A DNA stretch of 64,000 nucleotides, from positions 1-64,000 of the forward strand of contig CANQRR010000008.1 in NCBI GenBank assembly GCA_947626285.1, read 5' to 3'. The notes beneath the pieces are model-generated. The model searched no databases and was not told the DNA's origin. It was given only the letters and a program-made list of their open reading frames with translations. Position 1 is the stretch's first letter, and every line of letters starts with the position of its first letter. Shown here piece by piece: positions 34,305 to 43,007 of the stretch. The position numbers and the translations under genes were made by a program. The stretch comes from an uncultured Lachnospiraceae bacterium. GTDB taxonomy: Bacteria; Bacillota; Clostridia; Lachnospirales; Lachnospiraceae.

Positions 34305-35399
34305 CTATCGCGAGCGGAACAGATTCCGCAGGATCTGATTCGCAGACTTGTTTCGGTAGCGCTCCGGGTCCGACATGACCACCTTTCCGGAGAGGTCCCA
34401 GCGCATCTGGCTGTAATCAGTCAGATAAGAAGTTCCCCGCGAACAGTCCGGAAACTTCTGGTACCACTCCGGAAAATATTTCTGCATATAGTTTCTGGCG
34501 AGCGCGACCGCCTGGCTTTCCTGTCTGCCGCCCGGCGTGGACGTCCCCATAAGCTGTACCCCTGGCGGGCTTGCGTGAAGGAGGACGACGCTTCCGTCGC
34601 TGCACGCGCCTACGACCATCCAGACATGTCCTGCCGAGGTGCTCATGATATCGCCGGCCCGATAGTTTTTCACCTTGCCCGCCGGTGTGAAGCTGCCCCA
34701 GCCGCGTGACGCATAGTTCTGTGCCATCCGCTGCGCGAGCATGACGTATCCCGGCTGCTTCCCGCTTTCAACCTCAAGGATGTTGTAAATGCACCAGCCG
34801 ATGTAGCCGGAGCAGTCCAGACCGTTCCGAATCTGGAAACGGGTCGTCCTGTAGTCGTAGCTGCTATCCTGCTTTTTGAAAAACTCCGCCCAGCGGGGAC
34901 TGACCCCCAGCGTCAGCGCATCCCCTCCGGCCCCGGTATCCTCGTCATTCCAGCCTCCGCCCCAGACATACATCGTACTGCCGACCGGCTGAAGTGCGGT
35001 CAGCAGGAGCTTTTTCAGTGTCGATTTCCGGTAGGAAGTCACATTCAGCACCTTGCTGTACCTTGTGTAGAACGTTTCCCCGTTCTTCTTTTGATATCCG
35101 CGAACAACATAATAGCGGGTGCTGCCCTCTTCCAGGCCTTTCAATTTCACCTTGCAGGAGGACGTTTCCTGGACAAGCGTGCGCTCCTTTCCGTTTTCGT
35201 TGCAGGAAAACAGCAGATAGCCGTTCAGATCCTTCCGCTTCGGCCATTGAATGGTCGCCTTCTTTCCCCGGACCTGAACCGTCGGCTTGGGCGCCTTTTT
35301 GGAAAAAGAAGCGGCCTGGACCGGCATGGAGCACAGGAGCAGGATCAGAATCACAAGCAGCACAGTGTCCATAGCGTAAACTTTCCTCAGTCTTTTCAT
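34305..35399 (-). CDS. Secreted NlpC/P60-like cell-wall hydrolase with Fn3-type domain
   Basis: This 364-residue protein has a signal peptide (hydrophobic core TVLLVILILLLCSMPVQA), a fibronectin-III-like beta domain (about 35-125) and a papain-like NlpC/P60 domain (about 130-360). The catalytic Cys lies in NGLDCSGYIGW and the His in AGHVWMVVG. It would cut peptide links in peptidoglycan. The catalytic domain carries long inserts relative to the usual NlpC/P60 family. GGATG precedes the ATG. It is transcribed away from a membrane-anchored deacetylase-like gene. Confidence 0.82.
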   Translation of the reverse strand: MKRLRKVYAMDTVLLVILILLLCSMPVQAASFSKKAPKPTVQVRGKKATIQWPKRKDLNGYLLFSCNENGKERTLVQETSSCKVKLKGLEEGSTRYYVVRGYQKKNGETFYTRYSKVLNVTSYRKSTLKKLLLTALQPVGSTMYVWGGGWNDEDTGAGGDALTLGVSPRWAEFFKKQDSSYDYRTTRFQIRNGLDCSGYIGWCIYNILEVESGKQPGYVMLAQRMAQNYASRGWGSFTPAGKVKNYRAGDIMSTSAGHVWMVVGACSDGSVVLLHASPPGVQLMGTSTPGGRQESQAVALARNYMQKYFPEWYQKFPDCSRGTSYLTDYSQMRWDLSGKVVMSDPERYRNKSANQILRNLFRSR

Positions 35400-35542
35400 A
35401 ATAACATCCTTTCCCTACTGCATGATTCGATAGAAATGCAATGGATTTATCGTCTCTATCTTATCATATTTATCCCGGCACGTCGAGTTAATCCTTTTTC
35501 CTTTTGTTTCCGAACAGCAGAGGCCTTCCGTGCAAAAACCGT

Positions 35543-35571
35543 TTGCCACACTCTCATGAGTGTGCTAGACT
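35543..35571 (+). promoter_or_regulatory. Promoter with dyad in the spacer
   Basis: TTGCCA (35543-35548), 17-base spacer and TAGACT (35566-35571), 53 bp before the ATG at 35624. The spacer holds CACACTC-TCAT-GAGTGTG (35547-35564), a perfect 7-bp dyad that overlaps the end of the -35 and would suit a repressor. Confidence 0.6.
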
Positions 35572-35623
35572 AATGGCAGGAAAACATATGAAATATCTGA
35601 ATGAAACAAAGGAGTAAGCTGCA

Positions 35624-37216
35624 ATGAATGACAATTATGAACCGGAGTATGACTATGAGCCGGAAACGAACCCGGAGGCGGAAACCAGGCGGCTGCGCCG
35701 CAGGAAGCGCAGGCGTCAGGTGGCGATCCAGAGGGGCGTATTCTTCTGTCTTCTGCTTCTGATCGTTGCGGCGGCGGTCTTTGTCGCGCTGTACGTTCTG
35801 CCGGGCGGAACGCTGTTCCCTGGCAGGGGAACGGTCTCTTCCGGAAACCAGACGCCGGACGGGCAGGACGTGGTCGTCGTGGAACCTGCCACAGAAGCGG
35901 AGACCGTCCCTGAGACGGCTCCCGCGCAGACGGAACCCATGACCCCTGCGACTGAAACTCCGACTGAAAGCGCGCAGACCGCCGAGCTGATCGAACAGGC
36001 GAAGCTTCTGGCAGCCGGCTACGATTATGACGGGGCAATCGCCCTTCTGCAGAGCGTGCCGGGCTATGAGTCAGACGCACAGCTCACAGCTGAGATCAGT
36101 GGCTATGAAGAGGCGAAAAACGCCTGCGTGGCGGTCGACGTGACGACGGTTCCCCATATCTTCTACCATTCCCTGATCAACGACACCGACCGGGCGTTCA
36201 ACGTGGAGGTGCTCGGGCAGGGCGCGGTGGACGGCATGAACGCCTGGATGACAACGGTTGAGGAGTTTGACAAGATCACGCAGACCATGTACGACAACGG
36301 CTATGTCTTCGTGCGGCTGCGCGACCTCGTCGTGCAGTCCACCGATGAAAACGGCAACGTGCGCTTCGCCCCGAATACGGATCTGATGCTTCCGCCCGGG
36401 AAAAAACCGGTCGTCCTATCCGTCGACGACCTGAGCTACTATCACTCCTACGAGCCTGCAGGCTACCCGGACAAGCTGGTTTTGGATGAAAGCGGGAATG
36501 TTAAATGCCATTATGTCGCGGCGGACGGCACGGAGCAGATCGGCGATTTCGACGTCGTGCCGCGCCTGAACACTTTTCTGGAGGCGCATCCGGACGGCGC
36601 GTACAAGGGCGCTCGCGGCCTGATCGCGCTCACCGGTTACAATGGAGTTTTCGGCTACCGCACGGACGCGGACTATGAGCTGCAGGAAAACCTGATGTCC
36701 GACCAGAGTCAGTGGCTTTCAGAGCATCCGGACTTCGACCGCCAAAATGAGATCGCGGAGGCGACAAAGATCGCGGAGGCCATCAAGGCGGACGGCTGGG
36801 AGTTCGCCAGCCACACCTGGGGACACTTGAGCGTCACAAACAAGACGGTGGACGAACTTCGCGTCGACAATGAAAAGTGGGTGAACAACGTGCAGAACAT
36901 CGTCGGCCCGGTCGACACGATCATCTTTGCGCATGGCAACGACATCGGCGACTGGCAGGATTACAGTCCGGACAACGAGAAATACCAGTATTTCAAGAGC
37001 GCCGGATACAATTTCTTCTGCAACGTGGACGGCTCCCAGCCCTACTGGGTGCAGATCCGGGACAGCTATGTGCGGCAGGGCCGCATCGATCTCGACGGCT
37101 ATATGCTCTACCGCTCCAGTCTGGGTGAGACGACCGTGATCGACGACATGTTCCTCGCCTCACAGGTGTTCGACTCCCGACGCCCGACGCCGGTCGTAGC
37201 AAACGGGGAAGCCTGA
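35624..37216 (+). CDS. Membrane-anchored polysaccharide deacetylase-like protein
   Basis: This 530-residue protein has a charged cytoplasmic head (residues 1-36, Glu-rich then Arg-rich), one membrane span (about 38-60), an extracellular Thr/Glu/Pro-rich linker (about 70-125) and a helical hairpin before a NodB-like domain (about 165-510). The NodB pattern is divergent: SVDDLSYYHSY in place of TFDDG, and FASHTWGHLSV as the metal-binding His pair. It probably acts on cell-wall or exopolysaccharide sugars. AAAGGAG precedes the ATG. The family is seen in Lachnospiraceae; activity is inferred only. Confidence 0.8.
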   Translation: MNDNYEPEYDYEPETNPEAETRRLRRRKRRRQVAIQRGVFFCLLLLIVAAAVFVALYVLPGGTLFPGRGTVSSGNQTPDGQDVVVVEPATEAETVPETAPAQTEPMTPATETPTESAQTAELIEQAKLLAAGYDYDGAIALLQSVPGYESDAQLTAEISGYEEAKNACVAVDVTTVPHIFYHSLINDTDRAFNVEVLGQGAVDGMNAWMTTVEEFDKITQTMYDNGYVFVRLRDLVVQSTDENGNVRFAPNTDLMLPPGKKPVVLSVDDLSYYHSYEPAGYPDKLVLDESGNVKCHYVAADGTEQIGDFDVVPRLNTFLEAHPDGAYKGARGLIALTGYNGVFGYRTDADYELQENLMSDQSQWLSEHPDFDRQNEIAEATKIAEAIKADGWEFASHTWGHLSVTNKTVDELRVDNEKWVNNVQNIVGPVDTIIFAHGNDIGDWQDYSPDNEKYQYFKSAGYNFFCNVDGSQPYWVQIRDSYVRQGRIDLDGYMLYRSSLGETTVIDDMFLASQVFDSRRPTPVVANGEA

Positions 37217-37282
37217 GTCCTGCGCCGCCTGAGATCACCGGACGCGATAAGCCTGGCGCATACGATTTCTGCATAAAAAAGC

Positions 37283-37350
37283 GCCCTCTGGGCATTCTGT
37301 ATTGAAAGGACCGATCCAGTTACAAATACAGAGGCACGGAGGGCATTTTT
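37283..37350 (+). promoter_or_regulatory. Imperfect hairpin that holds the SpoVAF ribosome binding site
   Basis: Two stem blocks, GCCCTC/GAGGGC (37283-37288 with 37339-37344) and TCTGTATT/AATACAGA (37296-37303 with 37325-37332), are joined by an internal loop. The 3' arm contains the GGAGGG ribosome binding site of the gene at 37351 and is followed by TTTTT just before the ATG; the 5' side is preceded by a run of six A. It could be a terminator for the upstream gene, a translation block, or both. Confidence 0.55.
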
Positions 37351-38721
37351 ATGGACAATACCCAGACAGTTCCAACGATCGGCGCGGCCATCGGCGAAAA
37401 CCGGCAGAATATGAGCGCTCTTCTCCCGATTCAGGAAAGCTTCGACCTGATCCAGCGCGACGTCCGGATCGGCGGACGCGACTGTTCGCTCTACTTTATA
37501 GATGGGATGATGAAGGATGAAGTGATGTTCAAGATCCTCGATTCCTTCCAGAAGATCAAGGACAGCGACATGCCGCAGGACGCGACCGGCTTTTCCCAGC
37601 AGCTGATCCCCTACGCGGAAGTCGACATCTACGGGGATTTCGACCAGATCCTGAGGAACGTACTCTCCGGCGTGCCGGTGTTGTTTGTCGATGGGTACGA
37701 GGCCGGGATCGCGATCGACTGCCGGACCTACCCCGCGCGGAATGTCGACGAACCGGAGAAAGACAAATCCCTGCGCGGCTCCAAGGACGGCTTCGTGGAG
37801 ACCGTCGTGTTCGACACCGCGCTGATCCGCCGGAGGATCCGCGACCCGCACCTTGTCATGGAGATGCTTGAGGTGGGCGACTCCTCGCGCTCCGACGTCG
37901 TCCTTGGCTACATGAGCAATCTGGTCGATCCGAACATGCTGTCGAATCTGAGAGAACGTATCAAGGCGTTGAAGGTATCCGATCTGTGCATGAACCAGCA
38001 GAGCCTGGCGGAGGCGCTGATCGGAACCAAATGGTACAACCCGTTCCCCAAATTCAAGTTTACGGAGCGGCCGGACACGACCGCGGCCTGTCTCATGGAG
38101 GGGAAGATTGCGATCCTTGTGGACAACTCTCCATCCGCGATGATCCTTCCGACCTCGATCTTTGACATGATCGAGGAGGCCAACGACTATTACTTCCCCG
38201 CATGGACCGCCCTTTACCTCAAGCTTTCGCGCATACTCATCCTACTTTTGACGGTCTTTCTGACGCCGACCTTCCTGCTTCTGATGAATCACCCGCAGTG
38301 GCTCCCGGCGTCCCTGGAGTTTATCGCCGTCAAGGATACGGTCAACATCCCGCTCGTCTGCCAGTTCCTGATCCTCGAGGTCGCGATCGACGGCCTGCGG
38401 CTCGCGGCCCTGAACACGCCCAGCATGCTCAGCACCCCGCTCAGCATCTTCGCCGGTCTGGTGCTCGGCGAATTTGCCGTCAACTCCGGCTGGTTCAACG
38501 CGGAGGTCATGCTGTATATGGCGTTCGTGGCGATCGCCAATTACACAGAGCCAAACTTTGAACTCGGTTATGCGTTGAAATTCATGCGCATCATCCTCCT
38601 GCTCCTGACCGCGGCGTTCGGGCTGTTCGGCTTTTTGGCCGGGTGCGCTTTCCTTGTGATCCTGTTATGCACGAACCGCACGCTCACCGGGAGAAGCTAT
38701 CTGAATATAACGCTTCCGTGA
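37351..38721 (+). CDS. spoVAF: SpoVAF/GerA family spore protein
   Basis: This 456-residue protein has a soluble N-terminal domain of about 280 residues (ESFDLIQRDVRIGG, YFIDGMMKDEVM) and a C-terminal membrane domain of five or so spans from about 285 onward, with EVAIDGLRLAALNTPS. It belongs to the GerA A-subunit/SpoVAF family of the spore inner membrane; SpoVAF works in germination with the SpoVA dipicolinate channel. The other spoVA genes are not in the window. The ATG follows GGAGGG, but this site is paired in a hairpin. It converges on the RNase E/G gene. Confidence 0.82.
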   Translation: MDNTQTVPTIGAAIGENRQNMSALLPIQESFDLIQRDVRIGGRDCSLYFIDGMMKDEVMFKILDSFQKIKDSDMPQDATGFSQQLIPYAEVDIYGDFDQILRNVLSGVPVLFVDGYEAGIAIDCRTYPARNVDEPEKDKSLRGSKDGFVETVVFDTALIRRRIRDPHLVMEMLEVGDSSRSDVVLGYMSNLVDPNMLSNLRERIKALKVSDLCMNQQSLAEALIGTKWYNPFPKFKFTERPDTTAACLMEGKIAILVDNSPSAMILPTSIFDMIEEANDYYFPAWTALYLKLSRILILLLTVFLTPTFLLLMNHPQWLPASLEFIAVKDTVNIPLVCQFLILEVAIDGLRLAALNTPSMLSTPLSIFAGLVLGEFAVNSGWFNAEVMLYMAFVAIANYTEPNFELGYALKFMRIILLLLTAAFGLFGFLAGCAFLVILLCTNRTLTGRSYLNITLP

Positions 38722-38772
38722 AATTCGACAAAAGTTTTCCGGGCGTCAAAATCTCCTGATTACACAAAAACC

Positions 38773-38800
38773 GCTGCATGCTCGAAAAAAAGCATGCAGC
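38773..38800 (-). terminator. Terminator of the RNase E/G operon
   Basis: A perfect 10-bp stem (GCTGCATGCT 38773-38782 with AGCATGCAGC 38791-38800, 8-base loop) is followed on the minus strand by GGTTTTTG. It also lies just past the converging SpoVAF gene. Confidence 0.8.
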
Positions 38801-38804
38801 GAAG

Positions 38805-40091
38805 CTATACTGCTCTCACACATTCCGCCAGAGGGCGCTCGCGCTTCTGACGGGTGATCTCGACAAGCGAGAGCTTCGTCATATCCACGAGAACGGTGTG
38901 AACCGGATCCCGGCGAAGCTCCTCCTCCAGCTCTGAGAGAAGGATCCGGCGGGATTCCTCTTTTTCCATGTTGATAAAATCCACGACGATGATCCCGCTC
39001 AGGTTGCGCAGTCTCAGCTGGCGCGCGATCTCTGCGGCCGCCTCACGGTTGATCTTCAAAAAGGCGGCTTCGCGCTCTCTTCCGCCCTCAAACTTTCCGG
39101 TATTGACATCGATCACCGTGAGCGCTTCCGTCTGCTGGATCACAAGATAGCCTCCCGACTTCAGCCAGACGCGCTCCTGCAGCGCCTGCGCGAGCTGGGA
39201 TTCCAGCGAATACAGCTTTTGCATTGGCAAAAGATCGTCCTGATACAGGGAGAGCTTTCTCAAGTCTTCCGGCTGGCGTTCGGAGAGATATTCACGGATC
39301 TCACGGTACAATTCTTCCTCGTCAGTCAAGATCTGCTCCGCCTCCGAATCGTAGAGATTGGACAATCGGTGCAGATACGCGGGAGGCTCCTCATACAAAC
39401 AGGAAAAACAGGGACGGTACTGCGCGTGAGCCATCAGTCTTTTATAGCGTTCTTCCAGCTGCGCCATGTCCCGGAGAAGATAATCCTCCGGTGCACCGCC
39501 TGCATTCGTACGAAAGAGCCAGCTGTATCTGCCTGCCGCGCGATCGCCCGCTTCCGCTTCGTTTGTCATATTTCGGTCTCCTGCTTCCCTTTCAGGATCT
39601 GGCCCGATCGAGTGCCGACCGGAATTCCCTGCATTCGTTCCATATGCGGCTGCGAGAGACAAAAGCCTTTCCTTCTCTCCCCTGGGAAGCTTTGCGGAGA
39701 CGGAATTCCGGTCCTTTCCGGTCGTAAGAAGCACATATTTCCCATGCAGTGCCAGATTGGTCGTCACAGAAGGGTATTTTGTCTTCATGCCCTCCCGCGC
39801 GATCTGCACCAGAAGTTCGTCTCCGGCCTGCGGAAGTTTGGAAGCGCCCTTTTTCATGTAAACAGGGCGCTTTATGTCGTCCAACGCCAGATGGCACAAC
39901 ACGCCCGGCGCGATCTCCACAAAAGCCGCCCCTATGTTCTTTGCGATGTTTTTGATCCTGCCGATGTAAATGCTGCCGAGCACATATTTGGCCTGAGGAG
40001 GATCGCAGTGGATCTCCAGCGCTCTCTGCCCATCCAGCAGGAAGGAACAGATCTTTCCATTCATGCGGGTGATCAGATATTTTTTGTCCAT
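38805..40091 (-). CDS. rng: Ribonuclease E/G family protein
   Basis: This 428-residue enzyme has an S1-like RNA-binding N-terminal domain (about 35-125, with GSIYIGRIKNIAKNIGAAFVE) and the RNase E/G catalytic domain, where the metal-binding acids lie in VIDVNTGKFEG and VVDFINME. It cleaves single-stranded RNA in rRNA and mRNA processing. A low-complexity insert occupies about residues 150-190. Its ATG overlaps the stop of the TIGR03936 gene by one base (TGATG). In many Clostridia, rplU-ysxB-rpmA follow this gene; here a terminator follows instead. Confidence 0.9.
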   Translation of the reverse strand: MDKKYLITRMNGKICSFLLDGQRALEIHCDPPQAKYVLGSIYIGRIKNIAKNIGAAFVEIAPGVLCHLALDDIKRPVYMKKGASKLPQAGDELLVQIAREGMKTKYPSVTTNLALHGKYVLLTTGKDRNSVSAKLPRGEKERLLSLAAAYGTNAGNSGRHSIGPDPEREAGDRNMTNEAEAGDRAAGRYSWLFRTNAGGAPEDYLLRDMAQLEERYKRLMAHAQYRPCFSCLYEEPPAYLHRLSNLYDSEAEQILTDEEELYREIREYLSERQPEDLRKLSLYQDDLLPMQKLYSLESQLAQALQERVWLKSGGYLVIQQTEALTVIDVNTGKFEGGREREAAFLKINREAAAEIARQLRLRNLSGIIVVDFINMEKEESRRILLSELEEELRRDPVHTVLVDMTKLSLVEITRQKRERPLAECVRAV

Positions 40092-40963
40092 CACAGAATC
40101 TCCCTGCCGAGCGCGCCAAGCGGTGTCAGTCTGCGCGTTTCTCCGGCGCACATGACAGTCACGCTTTCGTCCGTTTTTTGAGCCGTGTCACTTGTCGTAT
40201 CCGCGTAGAGTTCGCAGCGGTTGATCTCATACGCAAAAGGCGACGCTTCCACACCGTACGACCCAAGCAGCGCATCCATCACAAGCTCCGGTTTGAGGTT
40301 TGCCGCGCTGCCCGACGCGAGCCGCAGAAAGACGGCTCCGGGATTCGCGGCTGTCTTCTCCTCTTCTGCGTCCGACTCCGCCTTCGCCTTGCTCTGCTCC
40401 ATGACAGGCACATAACGCATCTCGTATATCATCGGGCGGATATCCACTTCTCTTTCTGATTTTTTCGTTTTTTTCCACACGGGGATCTCTCTCCGTGCGC
40501 AGAATGACTCCACCGCCGATGCCAGATCTATCCTTTCTTCCGCACAGGCCGCAGCTTCTTTTTCCTGCACACTTCTTTGCAGACGCTCCGGCTCATATCC
40601 CGCCCGAAACCGCACGATATAGTCCGCCGCGGCCACGAGCGTCATGGCCTTATTCGCCTTGCCCTCCGGAACCTCATAGAATCCCGTCACGCTGATTCCC
40701 TCGACGCCGACGCGATTCAGCGCGTCAATTGCCGCGCGGGATGAGATTGGCGTGCGCAGCTCGATATCCATGTACTCCGCATCGCTCGTCAGTCCCACGC
40801 CGAGCGGGGACGCGAACGACATGATCATATGCGGGCTTAAGCCTTCCGTGTACGCGATATCGATGCCTGCGCGCCGGATCGCCTTCTGGAAATAGCGCAT
40901 CACGTCGAGATGCCCGATAAATTTCATATTTCCCTGCTTAGAGAATTTCACTCTTACCTTCAA
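40091..40963 (-). CDS. TIGR03936 family radical-SAM-associated protein (DUF2344)
   Basis: This 290-residue protein is the usual partner of TIGR03960 radical SAM proteins. It opens with KVRVKFSKQGNMKFIGHLD and carries the family landmark YTEGLSPHMIMSFASPLG. I place the start at a TTG (40963), seven bases after AAGGAG; no ATG fits the homology, and the frame is open far upstream only because of G+C-rich codons. Its stop overlaps the RNase E/G start. The role is unknown, though the gene order with RNase G suggests RNA or ribosome maturation. Confidence 0.88.
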   Translation of the reverse strand: MKVRVKFSKQGNMKFIGHLDVMRYFQKAIRRAGIDIAYTEGLSPHMIMSFASPLGVGLTSDAEYMDIELRTPISSRAAIDALNRVGVEGISVTGFYEVPEGKANKAMTLVAAADYIVRFRAGYEPERLQRSVQEKEAAACAEERIDLASAVESFCARREIPVWKKTKKSEREVDIRPMIYEMRYVPVMEQSKAKAESDAEEEKTAANPGAVFLRLASGSAANLKPELVMDALLGSYGVEASPFAYEINRCELYADTTSDTAQKTDESVTVMCAGETRRLTPLGALGREIL

Positions 40964-41046
40964 AGCCGAAACTCCTTCCGAATCCGGTTTTCGCCGGCGT
41001 GTGTTTCCGTTTCCCGTTTCTGTTTTCCATTCCCTCGCCGGCAGGC

Positions 41047-42912
41047 TCAGGCGCGCTTCATCGTACACACGCCGCCATGGTACGCCGCCGCTCCGCAGCC
41101 GGAGCACTGTTCGCGGCAGTTCGGCGTCACGGTCTCCTCGTGCGCCTTCTTCCATTCCTTTTTCAGAAATTCCTTGGACACGCCGACGCGGATAAAATCC
41201 CAGGGCAAAATCTCATCCAGGCTCCGCTCCCGCATCGTGTAGAAATCCATGTCAACGCCGACCGCCTCAAACGCCTGCAGCCAGCGGTCATAATCCCAGC
41301 ACTCCGTCCAGGCGTCGTACAACGCCCCGCGCCGGTAGGCATCCAGAATCACGTCACAGATCCGGCGGTCCCCGCGCGCAAACACGCCTTCCAGCAGGGT
41401 CACATCCGCGTGGTGCCAGTTGTAGCGGATGCTCTTCTGGTTCAGCATTGCCTTGATCTCATGGTTGACCGTCTTCGCGAAGCCGAGATAATCGCCCGGC
41501 TGGAACATCGAAGCCCACTGGAGCGGCGTGAACGGCTTCGGGACAAAAAAGGAGGTGCTGACGGTGATCTGGCACTTTCCGTTTCTCTGCTCCTTCGGGA
41601 TCTCATAATATTTTTCGGCGATCCGCTCCGCCAGGTGCGCGATCTCCCTGCGATCCTCCTCCGTCTCAGTCGGAAGCCCCAGCATGAAATACAGCTTGAC
41701 TTTGTTCCAACCGCCGTGGAATGCCTCGTCCGCGCCTTGCAAGATCACTTCTTCCGTCAATCCCTTGTTGATCACGTTGCGCAATCGCTGTGAACCCGCC
41801 TCCGGCGCAAATGTCAGGCTGCTCTTCCGCACGTCCTGCACCTTGCTCATGACGTCGAGCGAGAATGCGTCGATGCGCAGGGAAGGCAGGGAAATATTGA
41901 TCTTTTTATCCTGGTACTCTTCAATCAGATAGTTGACGATCCCCGGCAGTTCACTGTAGTCGCTGGAACTCAAGGAGCTTAAGGAGATCTCCTCATGTCC
42001 GGTGCTTGCAAGCATCCGATCCGCGTGTTCTTTCAGGCAGGAGAGGCTGCGCTCTCTGGTCGGACGGTAGATCATCCCCGCCTGGCAGAAGCGGCAACCG
42101 CGGATGCAGCCGCGCTGGATCTCAAGAACGACGCGGTCCTGCGTCACCTTGATAAACGGAACGATCGGCGCGTCCGGGTACGGCGCATCCGTCATATCCA
42201 TCTGTACCTGTTTTTCAACAACGGCCGGGATATCCGCCTCAAGCGGCGTAAAAGCCGCGATCGTTCCGTCCTCATGGTAAGTCGTCTCATAGAGGGACGG
42301 TACATAGATGCCCGGTATCCGCGCGGCTCTGCGAAGGAACTCCTGCCGTGGCACTCCTTCCTTTTTGCATGCTTTGTACAGATCGAACAGCGCGTCGTAG
42401 ACCGTCTCGCCCTCTCCAATGTAAAACAGATCAAAGAACGCCGCGAGCGGCTCCGGATTGTACGCGCACGGGCCGCCGCCGATCACAATCGGGCAGTCCT
42501 CTTGCCGCTCCTTTGAAAGCAGCGGGATCCCGCTTAAGTCCAGCACCTGCAGAACGTTTGTGTAGCACATCTCATACTGCAGGGTGATTCCCAGGAAGTC
42601 GAACGCCCGGATCGGATCCTGAGACTCCAGGGCAAACAGCGGAATCTTCTTATCGCGCATGATCTTGTCCAGGTCCACCCACGGCGAATAGACGCGCTCG
42701 CACCAGACATCCTCTCTGCGGTTGAACATGTCGTACAGGATCTGAATCCCGAGGTGGGACATCCCGATCTCATAAACGTCCGGGAAGCACATCGCGAAGC
42801 GGATCGCCACCTCATCTTTTTTCTTCATTACTGAGTTGACCTCCCCGCCGATGTAGCGGGCAGGCTTCTCAATGCTCAGCAGGATCTCATCGCTCAACGC
42901 AAGTTTTCTCAT
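41047..42912 (-). CDS. TIGR03960 family B12-binding-like radical SAM protein
   Basis: This 621-residue protein has an N-terminal B12-binding-like Rossmann domain (about 20-190, IGGGPCAYNPEPLAAFFD) and a radical SAM barrel with the cluster motif CIRGCRFC (C269, C273, C276). The C-terminal tail holds four or five Cys (CREQCSGCGAAAYHGGVC) that could bind another cluster. It is the first gene of a three-gene set with TIGR03936 and RNase E/G. The reaction is not established. AGAGG lies upstream of the ATG. Confidence 0.92.
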   Translation of the reverse strand: MRKLALSDEILLSIEKPARYIGGEVNSVMKKKDEVAIRFAMCFPDVYEIGMSHLGIQILYDMFNRREDVWCERVYSPWVDLDKIMRDKKIPLFALESQDPIRAFDFLGITLQYEMCYTNVLQVLDLSGIPLLSKERQEDCPIVIGGGPCAYNPEPLAAFFDLFYIGEGETVYDALFDLYKACKKEGVPRQEFLRRAARIPGIYVPSLYETTYHEDGTIAAFTPLEADIPAVVEKQVQMDMTDAPYPDAPIVPFIKVTQDRVVLEIQRGCIRGCRFCQAGMIYRPTRERSLSCLKEHADRMLASTGHEEISLSSLSSSDYSELPGIVNYLIEEYQDKKINISLPSLRIDAFSLDVMSKVQDVRKSSLTFAPEAGSQRLRNVINKGLTEEVILQGADEAFHGGWNKVKLYFMLGLPTETEEDRREIAHLAERIAEKYYEIPKEQRNGKCQITVSTSFFVPKPFTPLQWASMFQPGDYLGFAKTVNHEIKAMLNQKSIRYNWHHADVTLLEGVFARGDRRICDVILDAYRRGALYDAWTECWDYDRWLQAFEAVGVDMDFYTMRERSLDEILPWDFIRVGVSKEFLKKEWKKAHEETVTPNCREQCSGCGAAAYHGGVCTMKRA

Positions 42913-43007
42913 GCAATCATCAACCTCTGTCCGAATGTCTTACCGTTTTCCCTTTATCATACGACGGATCAGGAAACCGCTCCCTGATCCGCCGCAGCAT
43001 ATCCGTC

